A stretch of DNA of 64,000 nucleotides, taken from NCBI RefSeq assembly GCF_001310275.1, contig NZ_LGYZ01000027.1, forward strand, positions 1 through 64,000. The letters run 5' to 3'. Source of the DNA: Nocardia arizonensis. Its GTDB lineage: Bacteria; Actinomycetota; Actinomycetes; Mycobacteriales; Mycobacteriaceae. The notes under the pieces were generated by a model, which saw only the letters and a list, made by a program, of their open reading frames with translations, did not search any database and was not told where the DNA came from. Shown here piece after piece: positions 1 through 8,879 of this stretch. The position numbers were made by a program, and so were the translations under genes. Numbering within the stretch: the first letter of the stretch is position 1; each line of letters begins with the position of its first letter.

Positions 1-295
1 ACTCCGCGGCACCACCATCTACATCTCCACCGGCACCGGAATACCCGGCCGGTTCGACGCGCCCGACAGTCCCGGCATAGACGGCGATCCGAACAAGTGG
101 GTCGACCGGCTCACGGTCGGCGGCGGCGTCGAGGCCGCCACCCTGTACTGTGTGCACACCTTCGGAGAACGCTTGGCGCAGTTGAACATTCCGGCGCGGG
201 TGGTCATCCGCCCGACCGGAACCCACTCCTGGAAGTACTGGCAGGGCGACCTGCACGAGTCCTGGGAGATGATCGGCCCCGTGATCGGGGCGTAG
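1..295 (+). CDS. Antigen-85-like / alpha-beta hydrolase esterase, C-terminal part
   Basis: This is the last 97 codons of a gene that begins before the window, read in the frame starting at base 2 and ending at TAG 293-295. The peptide has the alpha/beta-hydrolase ending typical of mycolyltransferase/antigen-85-type esterases of mycolic-acid actinomycetes: a GTHSW motif near the end, whose His is the likely catalytic histidine, followed by YWQGDL and a short SWEMI tail. The family acts outside the membrane on trehalose mycolates or other acyl esters. The nucleophile and acid residues lie outside the window, so mycolyltransferase and plain esterase cannot be separated. The next gene converges on it across only 12 bp. 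Confidence 0.75.
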   Translation, partial: LRGTTIYISTGTGIPGRFDAPDSPGIDGDPNKWVDRLTVGGGVEAATLYCVHTFGERLAQLNIPARVVIRPTGTHSWKYWQGDLHESWEMIGPVIGA

Positions 296-307
296 GACCA
301 GCGCAAC

Positions 308-1075
308 CTAGCAGTCGTCGTCGAAGGGATTCGTGACGGGCGCGGCGTCGGCGGGGCCGTGTTCTTCCGCGCGCCGCACGATCGCGCCGAGGGATTCGTC
401 GAACGGCGGGGTGTAGGAGACACCGTCCGCGCAGCCGCCGAGATGCGGTCCGGCGATGATGCCGACGAGGTCGGCGCCGTTCGCCGCGACCCACGGACCG
501 CCGCTCGTCCCGTAGACGAAGCCCTCGCAGGTGAAAGACGCGTAGCCGTTCTCCGTCCCCGCGGGCCGGGTACACGAGGTCGGTGCGTCGAGCAGTCCGA
601 CGCCGTAGCCGGTCACCGTGACGATATCGCCGGGCCGTGGATTCGCGGCCAACCGCAGTCCGCCCCCGACCGCGCTCTCGATGGAGGTATTCGGCGCGCC
701 CGCCACGGGCCGCACCCGCAGGATCGCGTAATCACGATCCACATCGTGGCTTTCGATCCACCGCGGATCGAGATAGACCTCGGTCACCCGCCACCGTCCC
801 TTCGGATCCTCGCCCCGTTCGTATCCCGGCGAGAATCCGATGAGCGACCCGGTGCCGATCACACAGTGCGCGGCCGTGATCACCAGATCCCCCTCGCGAC
901 TGTGCAGAACAGCACCGGAACAGGTGTGCAGCGGACTGTCACCGAACATCACCGCCCCGACCCGCGGATCCGGCCCGCCGACCACGTGCGAACCGGGCAC
1001 CTCGGACCACCCCGGCCCCGCCGCGGCCAGCGACGCGGAGGCCGACAACACGAGAATCCCGAACACACGGCGCAT
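308..1075 (-). CDS. Secreted trypsin-like serine protease
   Basis: A 255-residue protein with an N-terminal signal peptide (basic start, hydrophobic stretch to about residue 20) and a chymotrypsin fold. The triad is readable: His70 in TAAHC, Asp115 in the DRDYAIL segment and Ser191 in GTSGGPW. Paired cysteines (52/71, 168/183) fit disulfides of an exported enzyme. The start at 1075 is chosen because the signal peptide begins there. The frame stays open upstream to 1489, but that part encodes an unrelated MaoC-type fragment. Substrate is unknown. The acidic FDDDC tail is unusual. It converges on the esterase gene at the window edge. Confidence 0.85.
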   Translation of the reverse strand: MRRVFGILVLSASASLAAAGPGWSEVPGSHVVGGPDPRVGAVMFGDSPLHTCSGAVLHSREGDLVITAAHCVIGTGSLIGFSPGYERGEDPKGRWRVTEVYLDPRWIESHDVDRDYAILRVRPVAGAPNTSIESAVGGGLRLAANPRPGDIVTVTGYGVGLLDAPTSCTRPAGTENGYASFTCEGFVYGTSGGPWVAANGADLVGIIAGPHLGGCADGVSYTPPFDESLGAIVRRAEEHGPADAAPVTNPFDDDC

Positions 1076-1189
1076 GTGGTCACGGTACGCCGCGTCATGG
1101 GTTTCATCCTCACATGGCGGCACGGACGCGGGCATCGGGGAGACGGACGGTGGCCTCGGCTCCGGCGAAGAGGCGGCGTGTCTGCCGAT

Positions 1190-1489
1190 TCGCAATGTCT
1201 GATCGGTGTGCAGGACGGCCTCGGCCGAACACCCGGGAAGCAGTGTCGACAGGATCTCGCGGTGCGCGCCGACCAGTGCCGTGGAGACGAAGGTGGGTGG
1301 TGCGACCAGCCCCGGATAGCCGAATCGCGCCGCGGCCGTCGCGCTCCAGTGCACAGGATGGCGATTGTGTATCGCGGTGGCGTAGGACCGTATTCGTTCC
1401 TCGGTGACCTCCAGTCGACCGGTCGCGCGGAATCGGCAGCCGACCAGCGCGCGGAACTGGTCGACCCGATGTGTCGTCGCTGAGCACAT
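1190..1489 (-). pseudogene. Truncated MaoC-like (R)-hydratase N-terminal domain
   Basis: The frame opens with ATG at 1489 preceded by GGAG, and its first ~100 residues read like the N-terminal hot-dog domain of MaoC/FAS1-type dehydratases. Segments such as RIRSYATAI, HPVHWSATAAARFGYPG, LVAPPTF and VLHTDQTLRIGR match the family layout. The domain stops just after the position where its second half should begin, and the frame runs without a stop into the signal peptide of the protease. The catalytic second hot-dog portion is missing. I interpret it as a gene remnant left by a deletion; a short functional protein is the less likely alternative. Confidence 0.5.
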
Positions 1490-1519
1490 CCTCGCTCCTG
1501 ACTGCCGCTGAGTTCACGA

Positions 1520-2740
1520 CTACCCGGCGTTCGCCGTCCGATCGTTGGGTACCGCCTGATCCTTGCGCTGGGAGCGCCGGTAGGCGTGGGCGATGAGCGC
1601 GCACTGGAGGTAGAACAGACCCGACTGTTTGGCGGGGTCGTAGCCGGTGAGTTCCTGAATGCGGCGCAACCGGTAGTCGACGGTGTTGCGGTGCAGGTTC
1701 AACATCCGCGCGGTGTCCTGGCGCCGGAGATTGTTCCGTATGTAGAGCAGCAGGGTCTGGAGCAGACCCGGATGCTCCTCGAGCGGATCGATGGCCGCGG
1801 CCAGCCGGTTCATCGCCGGGCCGGGGCGGGTCAGCTGGTATTCCAGTGCCAGATCACCGAATTCGTAGAGTCCGGGTTGCAGGTGCAGACGCTGCGCCAC
1901 GTCGAGCAGCTCGTGCGCGCCGTCGGCGATCTGGCGGATCTGGGTGCGCGAACCGTAGAGCACGGCGGCGGTCAGGGGCACCCGCGCGGCCCGCGACAGG
2001 TCGGCGATGAGTCCGCTGAGCGTGTCACGGGTGGCGTCGGTGGCGGGGACCAGCACGGTGCCGCCGTGCACGCCGAGCACCGACAGCGTGGACAGCCCGC
2101 GATGGTCGTTGAGGCCGCGCTGCACGCGTTCGAGCGTGGCCCGCGCCGCATCTTCCGCGCCGGGGTCGAGTGCGTCGCCGGTCCGCGGAATGGACACGGC
2201 CAGTACGGCGTAGGCATCCGCGACCGGCGCTCCGTGCGGCATGTCCTGGCCGTCGCCCGCCAGCGCCGAGGCGAGTCGGTGCAGCGGCGTGCGCAGGTGG
2301 CCAACCCGGCCGCCGACGTCCTGGATATAGGCGACCGACACGGCGGCCGTGAGTCTTTCGCGCACCTGGAGGAAGCGTTTGACCACGGTGGCCATGCGGT
2401 GCGGGTCGCGGGTCGCGGTGGAGGCCACGACCCGGTCGAATGCCTGATCACTGGCGGTGCGTACCGCCCGGTGCATGGCGTCGATCGAAACTCCCTGGCG
2501 CGACCAGGCTTTCGTGATCCGGCGGACCTGCTCGAGTTGGGCGTTGATGGCCGCCTCGGGCAGGACGGCCCGGTTGATGGTCTCGGTCAGCAGCTGCGCG
2601 CAGATGCGGGCGAGAGCCGGGTCCTCGCACCGCATCGCGTCGCCGGGGCGTGCGCCGATCTGTGCCGCGTCGGGGTGCGGGCCCGCGGTGGTCGGGCGTG
2701 CGAGGGTCATCGAATCGTTGATCTTGGCGATGGCGGACAT
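1520..2740 (-). CDS. PucR-type helix-turn-helix transcriptional activator
   Basis: A 406-residue regulator. The C-terminal ~60 residues hold the PucR-type HTH: YIRNNLRRQDTARMLNLHRN followed by TVDYRLRRIQELTG. The middle is the GGDEF-like/central domain usual in this family. It is likely a metabolite-responsive activator of neighbouring catabolic or acyl-ligase genes. The start at 2740 is favoured over an upstream ATG at 2818 because GGAG lies just before it and the extra residues look non-coding. It is transcribed away from the SRPBCC-ligase gene, with a 427-bp shared control region. A second PucR-type gene lies 4 kb downstream with a near-identical C-terminus, so the two are paralogues. Confidence 0.85.
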   Translation of the reverse strand: MSAIAKINDSMTLARPTTAGPHPDAAQIGARPGDAMRCEDPALARICAQLLTETINRAVLPEAAINAQLEQVRRITKAWSRQGVSIDAMHRAVRTASDQAFDRVVASTATRDPHRMATVVKRFLQVRERLTAAVSVAYIQDVGGRVGHLRTPLHRLASALAGDGQDMPHGAPVADAYAVLAVSIPRTGDALDPGAEDAARATLERVQRGLNDHRGLSTLSVLGVHGGTVLVPATDATRDTLSGLIADLSRAARVPLTAAVLYGSRTQIRQIADGAHELLDVAQRLHLQPGLYEFGDLALEYQLTRPGPAMNRLAAAIDPLEEHPGLLQTLLLYIRNNLRRQDTARMLNLHRNTVDYRLRRIQELTGYDPAKQSGLFYLQCALIAHAYRRSQRKDQAVPNDRTANAG

Positions 2741-3167
2741 CGGTGGTGCTCCATTCGACTCACGGATCAGCCGAGGCCAGACGGAATGGCTGTAACAATG
2801 CATCAGTATACGGTGCATCGTACATCCGGCGCATCAGATTTGGATACATTGTTGCGCATCTCGAGGTGTCCGGGGAGGTGATGGCGCGGCGAATCATGAC
2901 GCGAATGCGTCATCGCGATCACGGAGTCACCGCGCGACGGTCGGTGGCCGACGGCGCGGTCAATCATGCTGAGGTGTCCCGGATTCGCCGTCATGCCACT
3001 CGTCGGCGGCGGTGCGGACCGCACGCGGTGACCGTGCACTACCGTTGGCGGCCCCCGCCCTGTGTGCTCTCCAGCGACCGGGCGAATCCTCGAATGATCG
3101 GCGTGGCGCGGCGGTAGCGTTCGAGCCGGTCGGGTGGCAGCGGAGCCGCCCGATGGGAGTGTGGCTC
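2741..3167. other. Divergent control region between PucR and acyl-ligase genes
   Basis: 427 bp without a gene. The half nearest the PucR gene is clearly more AT-rich than the surroundings and carries the inverted promoter module annotated at 2791-2860. The remainder is ordinary GC-rich sequence in which I see no further conserved element. Confidence 0.6.
2791..2860. promoter_or_regulatory. 70-bp inverted operator/promoter module, copy 1
   Basis: Contains TGTAACAATGCATCAG at 2791-2806 and GGATACATTGTTGCGCATC at 2842-2860. The reverse complement of the second element repeats the core AACAATGYATC of the first, so the two are inverted half-modules 51 bp apart. The same pair at the same spacing occurs at 12802-12871, with the 19-bp second element identical. 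TACATT inside the second element could be a -10 for rightward transcription. A TATACT reading on the other strand could serve the PucR gene. Probable binding site of a regulator shared by the island; which regulator is inference. Confidence 0.6.
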
Positions 3168-5240
3168 ATGGTTACCGAAATATTCGAAACCACCCACGAC
3201 GTACCGGTCGGACGCCGCGCCGTGTGGGATGCCCTGGTGGACCCGCACACCTACGTGCGTCTGTTCGCCTATATCGGCGGATGCGAATTCCTGGAGAACG
3301 TCGACGGCCGCGCGGTGCTCATGTTCCGCATCGGCACCCCCGAAGCGGGCATCGCCGCGGTGTGTGTACACCTGATCACCGGGCGCCCGGAGACGAATCT
3401 CGAACTGTACTGCCCGGATCTGGGCAGTCTTGCCGCGATCCGGCTGCGCCCGCACGAGGACGGCACCCGCGTCACAGTGACGGTCTATGCCCCGGCGCGG
3501 GTGCATCCCGTCGTCGCGGCGGCGCAGAACGCCGATGTGATCGACTGGGTGCGAACCGGACTCGACAAGGTCGCGCAACGCTGCCGCGCCGCGCCGACCT
3601 CGATGCTCAGTGTCAGTGTCGGCACGCCGGTGCGCCGTCAGGTCCAGGTGGCCAGGCAGATGATCTCGACCGGCATCGTGAATCCGATTCGCCCCGACCA
3701 CGGCCTCAAACAGCTGGCGGCACTGGCGAAATGGGGACTCAGCCTCGCCGGCGGCTACGCGACCTCCGCGGCCTGCACCCCCGACCGGATCGCGGTGATC
3801 GACGCGCACGGCTCCCGCACCTTCGCCGAGATGCACCGCCGCACCGACGCGCTGGCCTGTGCGCTGAACGCGAACGGACTCGACGCGCAGGCCGCGGCCG
3901 GCGTACTCGCTCGCAATCACGGCGGGCTGATCGAGATCATGGCGGGTGCGGGCAAGGCGGGATTGGATCTCGTACTGCTCAATGCCGGACTGTCCGCGCG
4001 CCAACTCGAGGACCTCGCCCAGCGCGAGCGGCTCTCGGCGCTGTTCGTCGACGCCGAATTCGATCCGCTGGTGCGGTATCTGGCACACGGCATGCGGCGT
4101 TACGGCACCGTGGACGCGTCCGTGCCGGACCGCGAGACGATCGATGACCTGGTCGCGAGCGCACCGAAGGCGGTGCCGCGACGGCGACGCACCGGCAAGC
4201 TCGTGGTGCTCACCTCGGGTACCAGCGGGCGGCCCAAGGGCGCGCGCCGTCCTGATCCGAAGGGCCTCGATCCCGTCGCGGCGGTGCTCTCGCGCATCCC
4301 GCTGCGCATGGAGGAGACCATCCTCATCGCCTCCCCGCTGTTCCACACCTGGGGTCTGGGGATGTTGCAACTGAGCACCGCGCTGCGGGCGACGGTGGTG
4401 CTCCAGGAGCGCTTCGACGCCGAGGGGTGTCTGCGCCTGATCGCCCGACACCGGGTGCGGACGCTGGTCGTGGTGCCGACCATGGTGCAGCGCATCCTCG
4501 ATCTGCCCGACGTGGTGCGCGCCCGCTACGACCTGTCGAGCCTGGAAGTGGTCGCCTGCGGCGGCGCTCCGCTGTCGAGCACCGCCGTGTTGCGCTTCAC
4601 CGAGGTCTTCGGCGAAATCCTCTACAACGTCTACGGTTCCACCGAGGTGTCGTGGGCGACCGTCGCGACCCCGGAGGATCTGCGGACCTCACCGGGCACC
4701 GTCGGCAGACCGCCCGCGGGCACCCGGGTCGCGGTACTCGGCGCGGATCTCCGGCCGGTTCCGGTCGGGACGACCGGCCGGATCTTCGTCGGCAATCACA
4801 TGCTGTTCGACGGATACGTCAACGCGCGCCCGCCCGTCGAGTCCGACGGAATGCTCGACACCGGCGATATCGGCTATCTGGATGTAGCGGGGCGGTTGTT
4901 CATCGATGGCCGCGATGACGAGATGGTGATCTCCGGCGGCGAGAAGTTCTTCCCGCGTCCCGTGGAGGAGGCGCTGGAATATCTGCCGCAGGTGCGCGAG
5001 GCCGCGGTGGTCGGCGTCCCGGATCCCGACTTCGGGCAGCGACTGGCCGCCTTCGTGGTGAAAAGGGAAGGTACCGGCCTGGATTCGCAGATGGTGCGCG
5101 ACTACATTCGCCATCGACTCGGCCGGGTCGCGGTGCCACGTGACGTTTCGTTCCTGGCGGCCCTGCCCCGCGGCGAGACGGGCAAGATCATCAAGCGATT
5201 CCTCGTCGCGCCCGAACACGGTGCGCCGCAGACCTCCTGA
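3168..5240 (+). CDS. SRPBCC domain fused to AMP-forming acyl-CoA ligase
   Basis: A 690-residue two-domain protein. Residues ~1-150 form an SRPBCC/START-like hydrophobic-ligand domain (VPVGRRAVWDALVDPHTY, then RVHP near its end). From ~residue 185 it is an ANL-superfamily acyl ligase: P-loop TSGTSGRPKG at ~349-358, YGSTE, LDTGDIGYLD, the GRDDEMVISGGEK hinge motif and catalytic Lys673 in ETGKIIK. It should activate a carboxylic acid with ATP, then pass it to CoA or a carrier, perhaps with the N-terminal pocket presenting the hydrophobic substrate. The start follows GGGAG by 8 nt. Such a fusion is unusual, and a second copy lies at 8880. Substrate unknown. Confidence 0.85.
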   Translation: MVTEIFETTHDVPVGRRAVWDALVDPHTYVRLFAYIGGCEFLENVDGRAVLMFRIGTPEAGIAAVCVHLITGRPETNLELYCPDLGSLAAIRLRPHEDGTRVTVTVYAPARVHPVVAAAQNADVIDWVRTGLDKVAQRCRAAPTSMLSVSVGTPVRRQVQVARQMISTGIVNPIRPDHGLKQLAALAKWGLSLAGGYATSAACTPDRIAVIDAHGSRTFAEMHRRTDALACALNANGLDAQAAAGVLARNHGGLIEIMAGAGKAGLDLVLLNAGLSARQLEDLAQRERLSALFVDAEFDPLVRYLAHGMRRYGTVDASVPDRETIDDLVASAPKAVPRRRRTGKLVVLTSGTSGRPKGARRPDPKGLDPVAAVLSRIPLRMEETILIASPLFHTWGLGMLQLSTALRATVVLQERFDAEGCLRLIARHRVRTLVVVPTMVQRILDLPDVVRARYDLSSLEVVACGGAPLSSTAVLRFTEVFGEILYNVYGSTEVSWATVATPEDLRTSPGTVGRPPAGTRVAVLGADLRPVPVGTTGRIFVGNHMLFDGYVNARPPVESDGMLDTGDIGYLDVAGRLFIDGRDDEMVISGGEKFFPRPVEEALEYLPQVREAAVVGVPDPDFGQRLAAFVVKREGTGLDSQMVRDYIRHRLGRVAVPRDVSFLAALPRGETGKIIKRFLVAPEHGAPQTS

Positions 5241-5261
5241 CGGGGGCGCTCCGCGCCCCCG
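5241..5261. terminator. Bidirectional hairpin between convergent genes
   Basis: A perfect 9-bp stem (CGGGGGCGC / GCGCCCCCG) with a 3-nt loop begins at the base after the ligase stop codon and sits 9 bp before the convergent monooxygenase stop. It has no U tract, as is common in actinomycetes. It could serve both genes. Confidence 0.75.
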
Positions 5262-5270
5262 TGGCCGGTC

Positions 5271-6824
5271 TCAGTGTTCGCCGTCGCCCGCGACCGTCGC
5301 CGGTGCGGCCACCGGGTTCTCGACCCGTGGGCCGGGGGCGGGCGCGGTGCGGTAGAGGGTGGGATCGAGCCTGCGGGTGCGGCGGCGGTAGCTGCGCATG
5401 GATTCGGGCCAGTTGTTGGTGTTGGCCGGGCCGCGCGCGGTTCGGGCGATGTACCAGCTGTTGCAGCCGCCGGTGCTCCACACCGTGGTCGCCAGCTGAT
5501 CCTGCACCTTCGCGTCGAACCGGTCGAGCACCTCGGGCCGCAGGTCGAGATACCCACCGCGGTGGCGCATCTGGTCGAGCGCGTCGATGATGTAATTCAT
5601 CTGGCTCTCGAGCATGTGCACGATGGACCCGGAGCCGACATTGGTATTCGGCCCGTACATGAGGAAGAGATTCGGGAAGCCGGGCACCGAGAGTCCCAGG
5701 TAGGCGCGCGGGCGACGATCCCAGGCGGTCACCAGATCGGTTCCGTCGAGTCCGATCACCCGCATGGGCGCGACGAAATCGTGCGAGCGGAATCCGGTCG
5801 CCAGGATGATCGTGTCCACCGGATGCGAGCGGCCGTCCTCGGTGATCAGCGCACCGTCCTCGATACGGGTCACGGCGTCGGTGACCACGTGGGTATCGTC
5901 CCGGTTGAGGGTCTGGTAGTAGTCGTTCGAGGTCAGGATGCGGTTGCACCCGATTTCGTAATCCGGCGTGAGTCGCGCCCGCAGTCGCGGTTCGGCGACC
6001 TTGCGCAGATTCCACCGGCACCACAGCCGGATCGGGAACGACAGCAGCTTGCGACCGTAGCGCGATACCAGCATGGGATTGAGAACCATCTCGAACCACA
6101 CGAACACCCCGGCGCGAGGGAGCTTGTGCAGCAGAGGGATTCGGAGATTGAGCCGCCGTCGCAGCCGCGGGTACTCGTGATCGGGCTTTGGGCTGATCCA
6201 GTGCGCCTGGCGCTGGAATATGGTCAGCGACCGCGCGCGCTCGGCCACATGCGGCACGAACTGGATCGCGCTGGCGCCGTTGCCGATCACCGCGACCGCG
6301 CGCCCGGTCAGATCGTGGTCGTGATCCCATCGCGCGGAATGGAACATGACGCCGGAGAACTCGTGCAGTCCCGGAATCGGCGGATACGACGGCACCGAGA
6401 GTTGACCGCAGGCGGTCACGAGCACGTCGGCGGTGAACACCGCGCCGCCGCGATCGGTCAGTACCCAATGCCGCTGATCCGCATCGTATTCGGCCGTGAC
6501 GATTTCGGTGTCGAACCTGATCTGCGACAGCAGACCGTAGTGTTCGGCGCATTCGCGCAGATAGGCCAGGATCTCCGGCTGTTCGGCGAAGCGACGCGAC
6601 CAATCCGGCTTGGGGTGGAACGAGTACGAGTACAGATGCGACGGGGCATCGCACGCGGCGCCCGGATAGGTGTTGTCGCGCCAGACGCCGCCCACGTCGT
6701 CGCGCTTCTCGTAGATCCGCAGGTTGTCGTATCCGGCTCGAACGAGTCGGATCGCCAGACCCAGTCCACTGAATCCGCTGCCGATAATGGCGATCGACGG
6801 CTGTGTGCCGTTGTTGTTGCCCAC
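5271..6824 (-). CDS. Flavin-dependent (Baeyer-Villiger-type) monooxygenase
   Basis: A 517-residue class B flavin monooxygenase. An N-terminal FAD fold with GSGFSGLG near residues 15-22, the Baeyer-Villiger fingerprint FSGVMFHSARWD, and a second Rossmann motif GNGASA for NADPH are all visible, plus ATGFRS before the C-terminal part. Expected reaction: NADPH- and O2-dependent insertion of oxygen next to a ketone, or N/S-oxidation. A GTG six bases upstream is also possible, but AGGAG spaces better from 6824. It follows a PucR-type gene on the same strand (105-bp gap), which probably controls it. It converges on the SRPBCC-ligase, suggesting a joint ketone-to-ester-to-acid route, which is inference. 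Confidence 0.88.
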   Translation of the reverse strand: MGNNNGTQPSIAIIGSGFSGLGLAIRLVRAGYDNLRIYEKRDDVGGVWRDNTYPGAACDAPSHLYSYSFHPKPDWSRRFAEQPEILAYLRECAEHYGLLSQIRFDTEIVTAEYDADQRHWVLTDRGGAVFTADVLVTACGQLSVPSYPPIPGLHEFSGVMFHSARWDHDHDLTGRAVAVIGNGASAIQFVPHVAERARSLTIFQRQAHWISPKPDHEYPRLRRRLNLRIPLLHKLPRAGVFVWFEMVLNPMLVSRYGRKLLSFPIRLWCRWNLRKVAEPRLRARLTPDYEIGCNRILTSNDYYQTLNRDDTHVVTDAVTRIEDGALITEDGRSHPVDTIILATGFRSHDFVAPMRVIGLDGTDLVTAWDRRPRAYLGLSVPGFPNLFLMYGPNTNVGSGSIVHMLESQMNYIIDALDQMRHRGGYLDLRPEVLDRFDAKVQDQLATTVWSTGGCNSWYIARTARGPANTNNWPESMRSYRRRTRRLDPTLYRTAPAPGPRVENPVAAPATVAGDGEH

Positions 6825-6929
6825 TTCCACTCCTGTTGTGGCTGTCCCGCGTCGGTGCGGGAGTACGGTCTCCGCGCGTGCGAGGACGGACCCGGCGTTC
6901 GCGACGACGGGCCCGTGCGCGGGGACGTT

Positions 6930-7841
6930 CTATTCGGTGTCGGAGCTCCGGTAGGTCTGCGCCACCAGGGCCGACTGGAGGTACCACAGGCCATTGGGCC
7001 GATACGGGTCCAAGCCGGTGAGTTCCTTGACCCGGCGCAGCCGGTAATCGACGGTATTGCTGTGGATGTTGAGCGTTCGCGCGGTGCGCTGCCGGTTGAG
7101 ATCGCTGTCGAGATAGCTGCGCAGCGTCTCGATCAGGTCGGGATGCGGTCGGATCGGGTCGAGCAGCGAATGCAGGTAATCGGTGATGTGATCGCGGCGG
7201 GTGGCCTGGTACTCCAGCGCCAGATCGCCGAGTCGGTACAGTGCGGGCTCGTAGCGCAGCCGCTGCACGACGTCGAGCAGTTCGTGCGCGAGATCGGTGG
7301 CGTGCGGTATGCCCAGGAAGGTGGCCGAGACCGCGGTGACGGTGACCGGCGCGCCCGCGGCCCGCGCCAGCTGTGCGACGAGGTCCCGCGGTATCCGGTC
7401 GCCGGATTCGCCCTCGGGAATGAGTACCGTGCCGCCGGTACCGCTGAGCAGCGGCAGCGCGCTGTTGTCGCAGAGCGTGCCGAGCGCGATCTCGACGCGG
7501 ATCCGGCGTTCGTCGGCCAGTGCCGCCGCGGTCGACTCGGGCACCGTGCGCGGGCTGTTCGCCGTGATGGCCACCGCGAGGACCGAATAGTATTCCGCGA
7601 TGGCGATACCGGCCGAGCGCGCGACCGCCGCCGGATTCATGCCGTCGATGAGCATCGAGCTCAGCGTGCGCGCCGCACCCTCGGGTTCGCCGAGCGCCGT
7701 GCGTAATTGGTGGACGTGCGCCGCGACATTGGCTGCCAGAGGCGACTGGCCGCCCGCGCGAGCAGCCATGTGCCGTATCCCCGAGGCGGGGGCGCGAGTG
7801 GCCGACGTCATGGCGTCGGGCGAGAACGCTTCACTTCGCAA
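6930..7841 (-). CDS. PucR-type helix-turn-helix regulator, short form
   Basis: A 303-residue regulator with the same central and HTH domains as the gene at 1520-2740 but a much shorter N-terminus. The HTH segment NRQRTARTLNIHSNTVDYRL followed by RRVKELTGLDPYR is near the C-terminus. A TTG start at 7841 has AGGGG 6 nt upstream; an in-frame ATG at 7811 is the alternative and has no clear ribosome site. It lies upstream of and co-directional with the Baeyer-Villiger-type gene, and divergent from a TetR gene 201 bp away. Probable local activator of the monooxygenase; the inducer is unknown. Confidence 0.85.
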   Translation of the reverse strand: MRSEAFSPDAMTSATRAPASGIRHMAARAGGQSPLAANVAAHVHQLRTALGEPEGAARTLSSMLIDGMNPAAVARSAGIAIAEYYSVLAVAITANSPRTVPESTAAALADERRIRVEIALGTLCDNSALPLLSGTGGTVLIPEGESGDRIPRDLVAQLARAAGAPVTVTAVSATFLGIPHATDLAHELLDVVQRLRYEPALYRLGDLALEYQATRRDHITDYLHSLLDPIRPHPDLIETLRSYLDSDLNRQRTARTLNIHSNTVDYRLRRVKELTGLDPYRPNGLWYLQSALVAQTYRSSDTE

Positions 7842-7934
7842 GGTAGGCCCCTGTCCTGTGCGTGCCGACTGCGTCCGAAGGGCGATTGGCTCCGAATGCG
7901 GATTACCTCCGAATGCGGATTACCATAGCGTTGA

Positions 7935-7967
7935 TGTAACAGAGCATCAATAGCCGGTTCACTGTTG
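7935..7967 (+). promoter_or_regulatory. Partial copy of the shared island operator
   Basis: TGTAACAGAGCATCAATAGC and the following CGGTTCACTGTTG match the first half of the module at 12802 at most positions over about 33 nt. No copy of the 19-bp second element is found 51 bp downstream. It lies between the divergent PucR and TetR genes, 41 bp upstream of the TetR -35 box. Confidence 0.5.
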
Positions 7968-8007
7968 TGAGCTAGTCGGGAGAGTCTTCCGGCAGGTCGA
8001 TCCCTCT

Positions 8008-8042
8008 TTGACGCAATGAAACAATCTCGGTATCTTCGATGC
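8008..8042 (+). promoter_or_regulatory. Leaderless promoter of TetR gene
   Basis: TTGACG at 8008-8013 and TATCTT at 8031-8036 are separated by exactly 17 nt, and the ATG follows the -10 by 6 nt. Transcription should start at or next to the ATG, giving a leaderless mRNA. No ribosome-binding site is present, which supports this reading. Confidence 0.7.
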
Positions 8043-8741
8043 ATGGCCAGGGCTCGTGACGAACTCGATGAGAAGATCATGGATGCGGCCCTGGACCGAA
8101 TCCTCCAGGTCGGTATTCGCCGCAGCAGTCTGGACGACATCGCGCGCCGTTCCGGCGTCAATCGTGTCACCATCTACCGCCGCTTCGCGGGGAAACAGAA
8201 CCTCATCGAAGCGGTGCTCGAACGCGAGACCGAACGCATGCTGACCGAGGTCACCGAGATCGTCACCCGGACCGCGAGCGCCGAGGCCCAGATCGAGGAG
8301 ACGGCGCTCTACGTCCTGCGCCGCACCCGGCTGCACGTCCTGGTCGCCCAACTGCTCGCGGTCGCGCCGGAGGAAGTGCTGACCTTCTTCACGGTGCGCG
8401 GCAGCGAGGTCGTCGCCACCGGCATCGATTTCATCGTCGGATTGCTGCGTCGGGCGCAGGAACTGGGTCTCATCGCCGCCTACGATCCCGTGCCCGTCGC
8501 GGAAATCATTGCCCGCCTGGCTCATTCGGTCATGCTGACACCGCAGGCCGGTGTCGACTTCGCCGACGAGGAGGCCGTGCGGCAGTTTCTGCGCGTGTCG
8601 ATCGTCCCCATGGTCGAATACGGTATCGGCCCGCCTCCGGCCACGACGCCGAATCGCCCCAAGGGAACCTCTCGTTCGGGGTCCCGGGCCGCGCGCGGAC
8701 GTCGTGGCGCGCAGACCCGCACCGCCGCCGGGTCGGCCTAG
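8043..8741 (+). CDS. TetR family regulator, paralogue 1 of 3
   Basis: A 232-residue regulator. N-terminal HTH: ILQVGIRRSSLDDIARRSGV then RVTIYRRFAGKQN. The rest is an all-helical ligand domain ending in a basic, low-complexity tail rich in Arg, Ser and Gly. It is strongly similar to the proteins encoded at 15300 and 27246, sharing the HTH wording, a TxFTVRG-type segment, and LTP.AGVDF near the end. The start at 8043 is set by the leaderless promoter. Its position between PucR/monooxygenase and the second SRPBCC-ligase suggests it represses that ligase or itself. Ligand unknown; a hydrophobic acyl compound would fit the setting. Confidence 0.87.
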   Translation: MARARDELDEKIMDAALDRILQVGIRRSSLDDIARRSGVNRVTIYRRFAGKQNLIEAVLERETERMLTEVTEIVTRTASAEAQIEETALYVLRRTRLHVLVAQLLAVAPEEVLTFFTVRGSEVVATGIDFIVGLLRRAQELGLIAAYDPVPVAEIIARLAHSVMLTPQAGVDFADEEAVRQFLRVSIVPMVEYGIGPPPATTPNRPKGTSRSGSRAARGRRGAQTRTAAGSA

Positions 8742-8879
8742 CCGCCACGTCCCGCACGTGGGACGATATCCGACCTCCCGCTCGAATGCGCTGTGCATCA
8801 TCCAATCTCGTGCCGCACTCGGTACGGGTGGTCCGCCCCCCGATATGTAATGGCGCACCGGGTGCGAGGGAGTGGTCCT

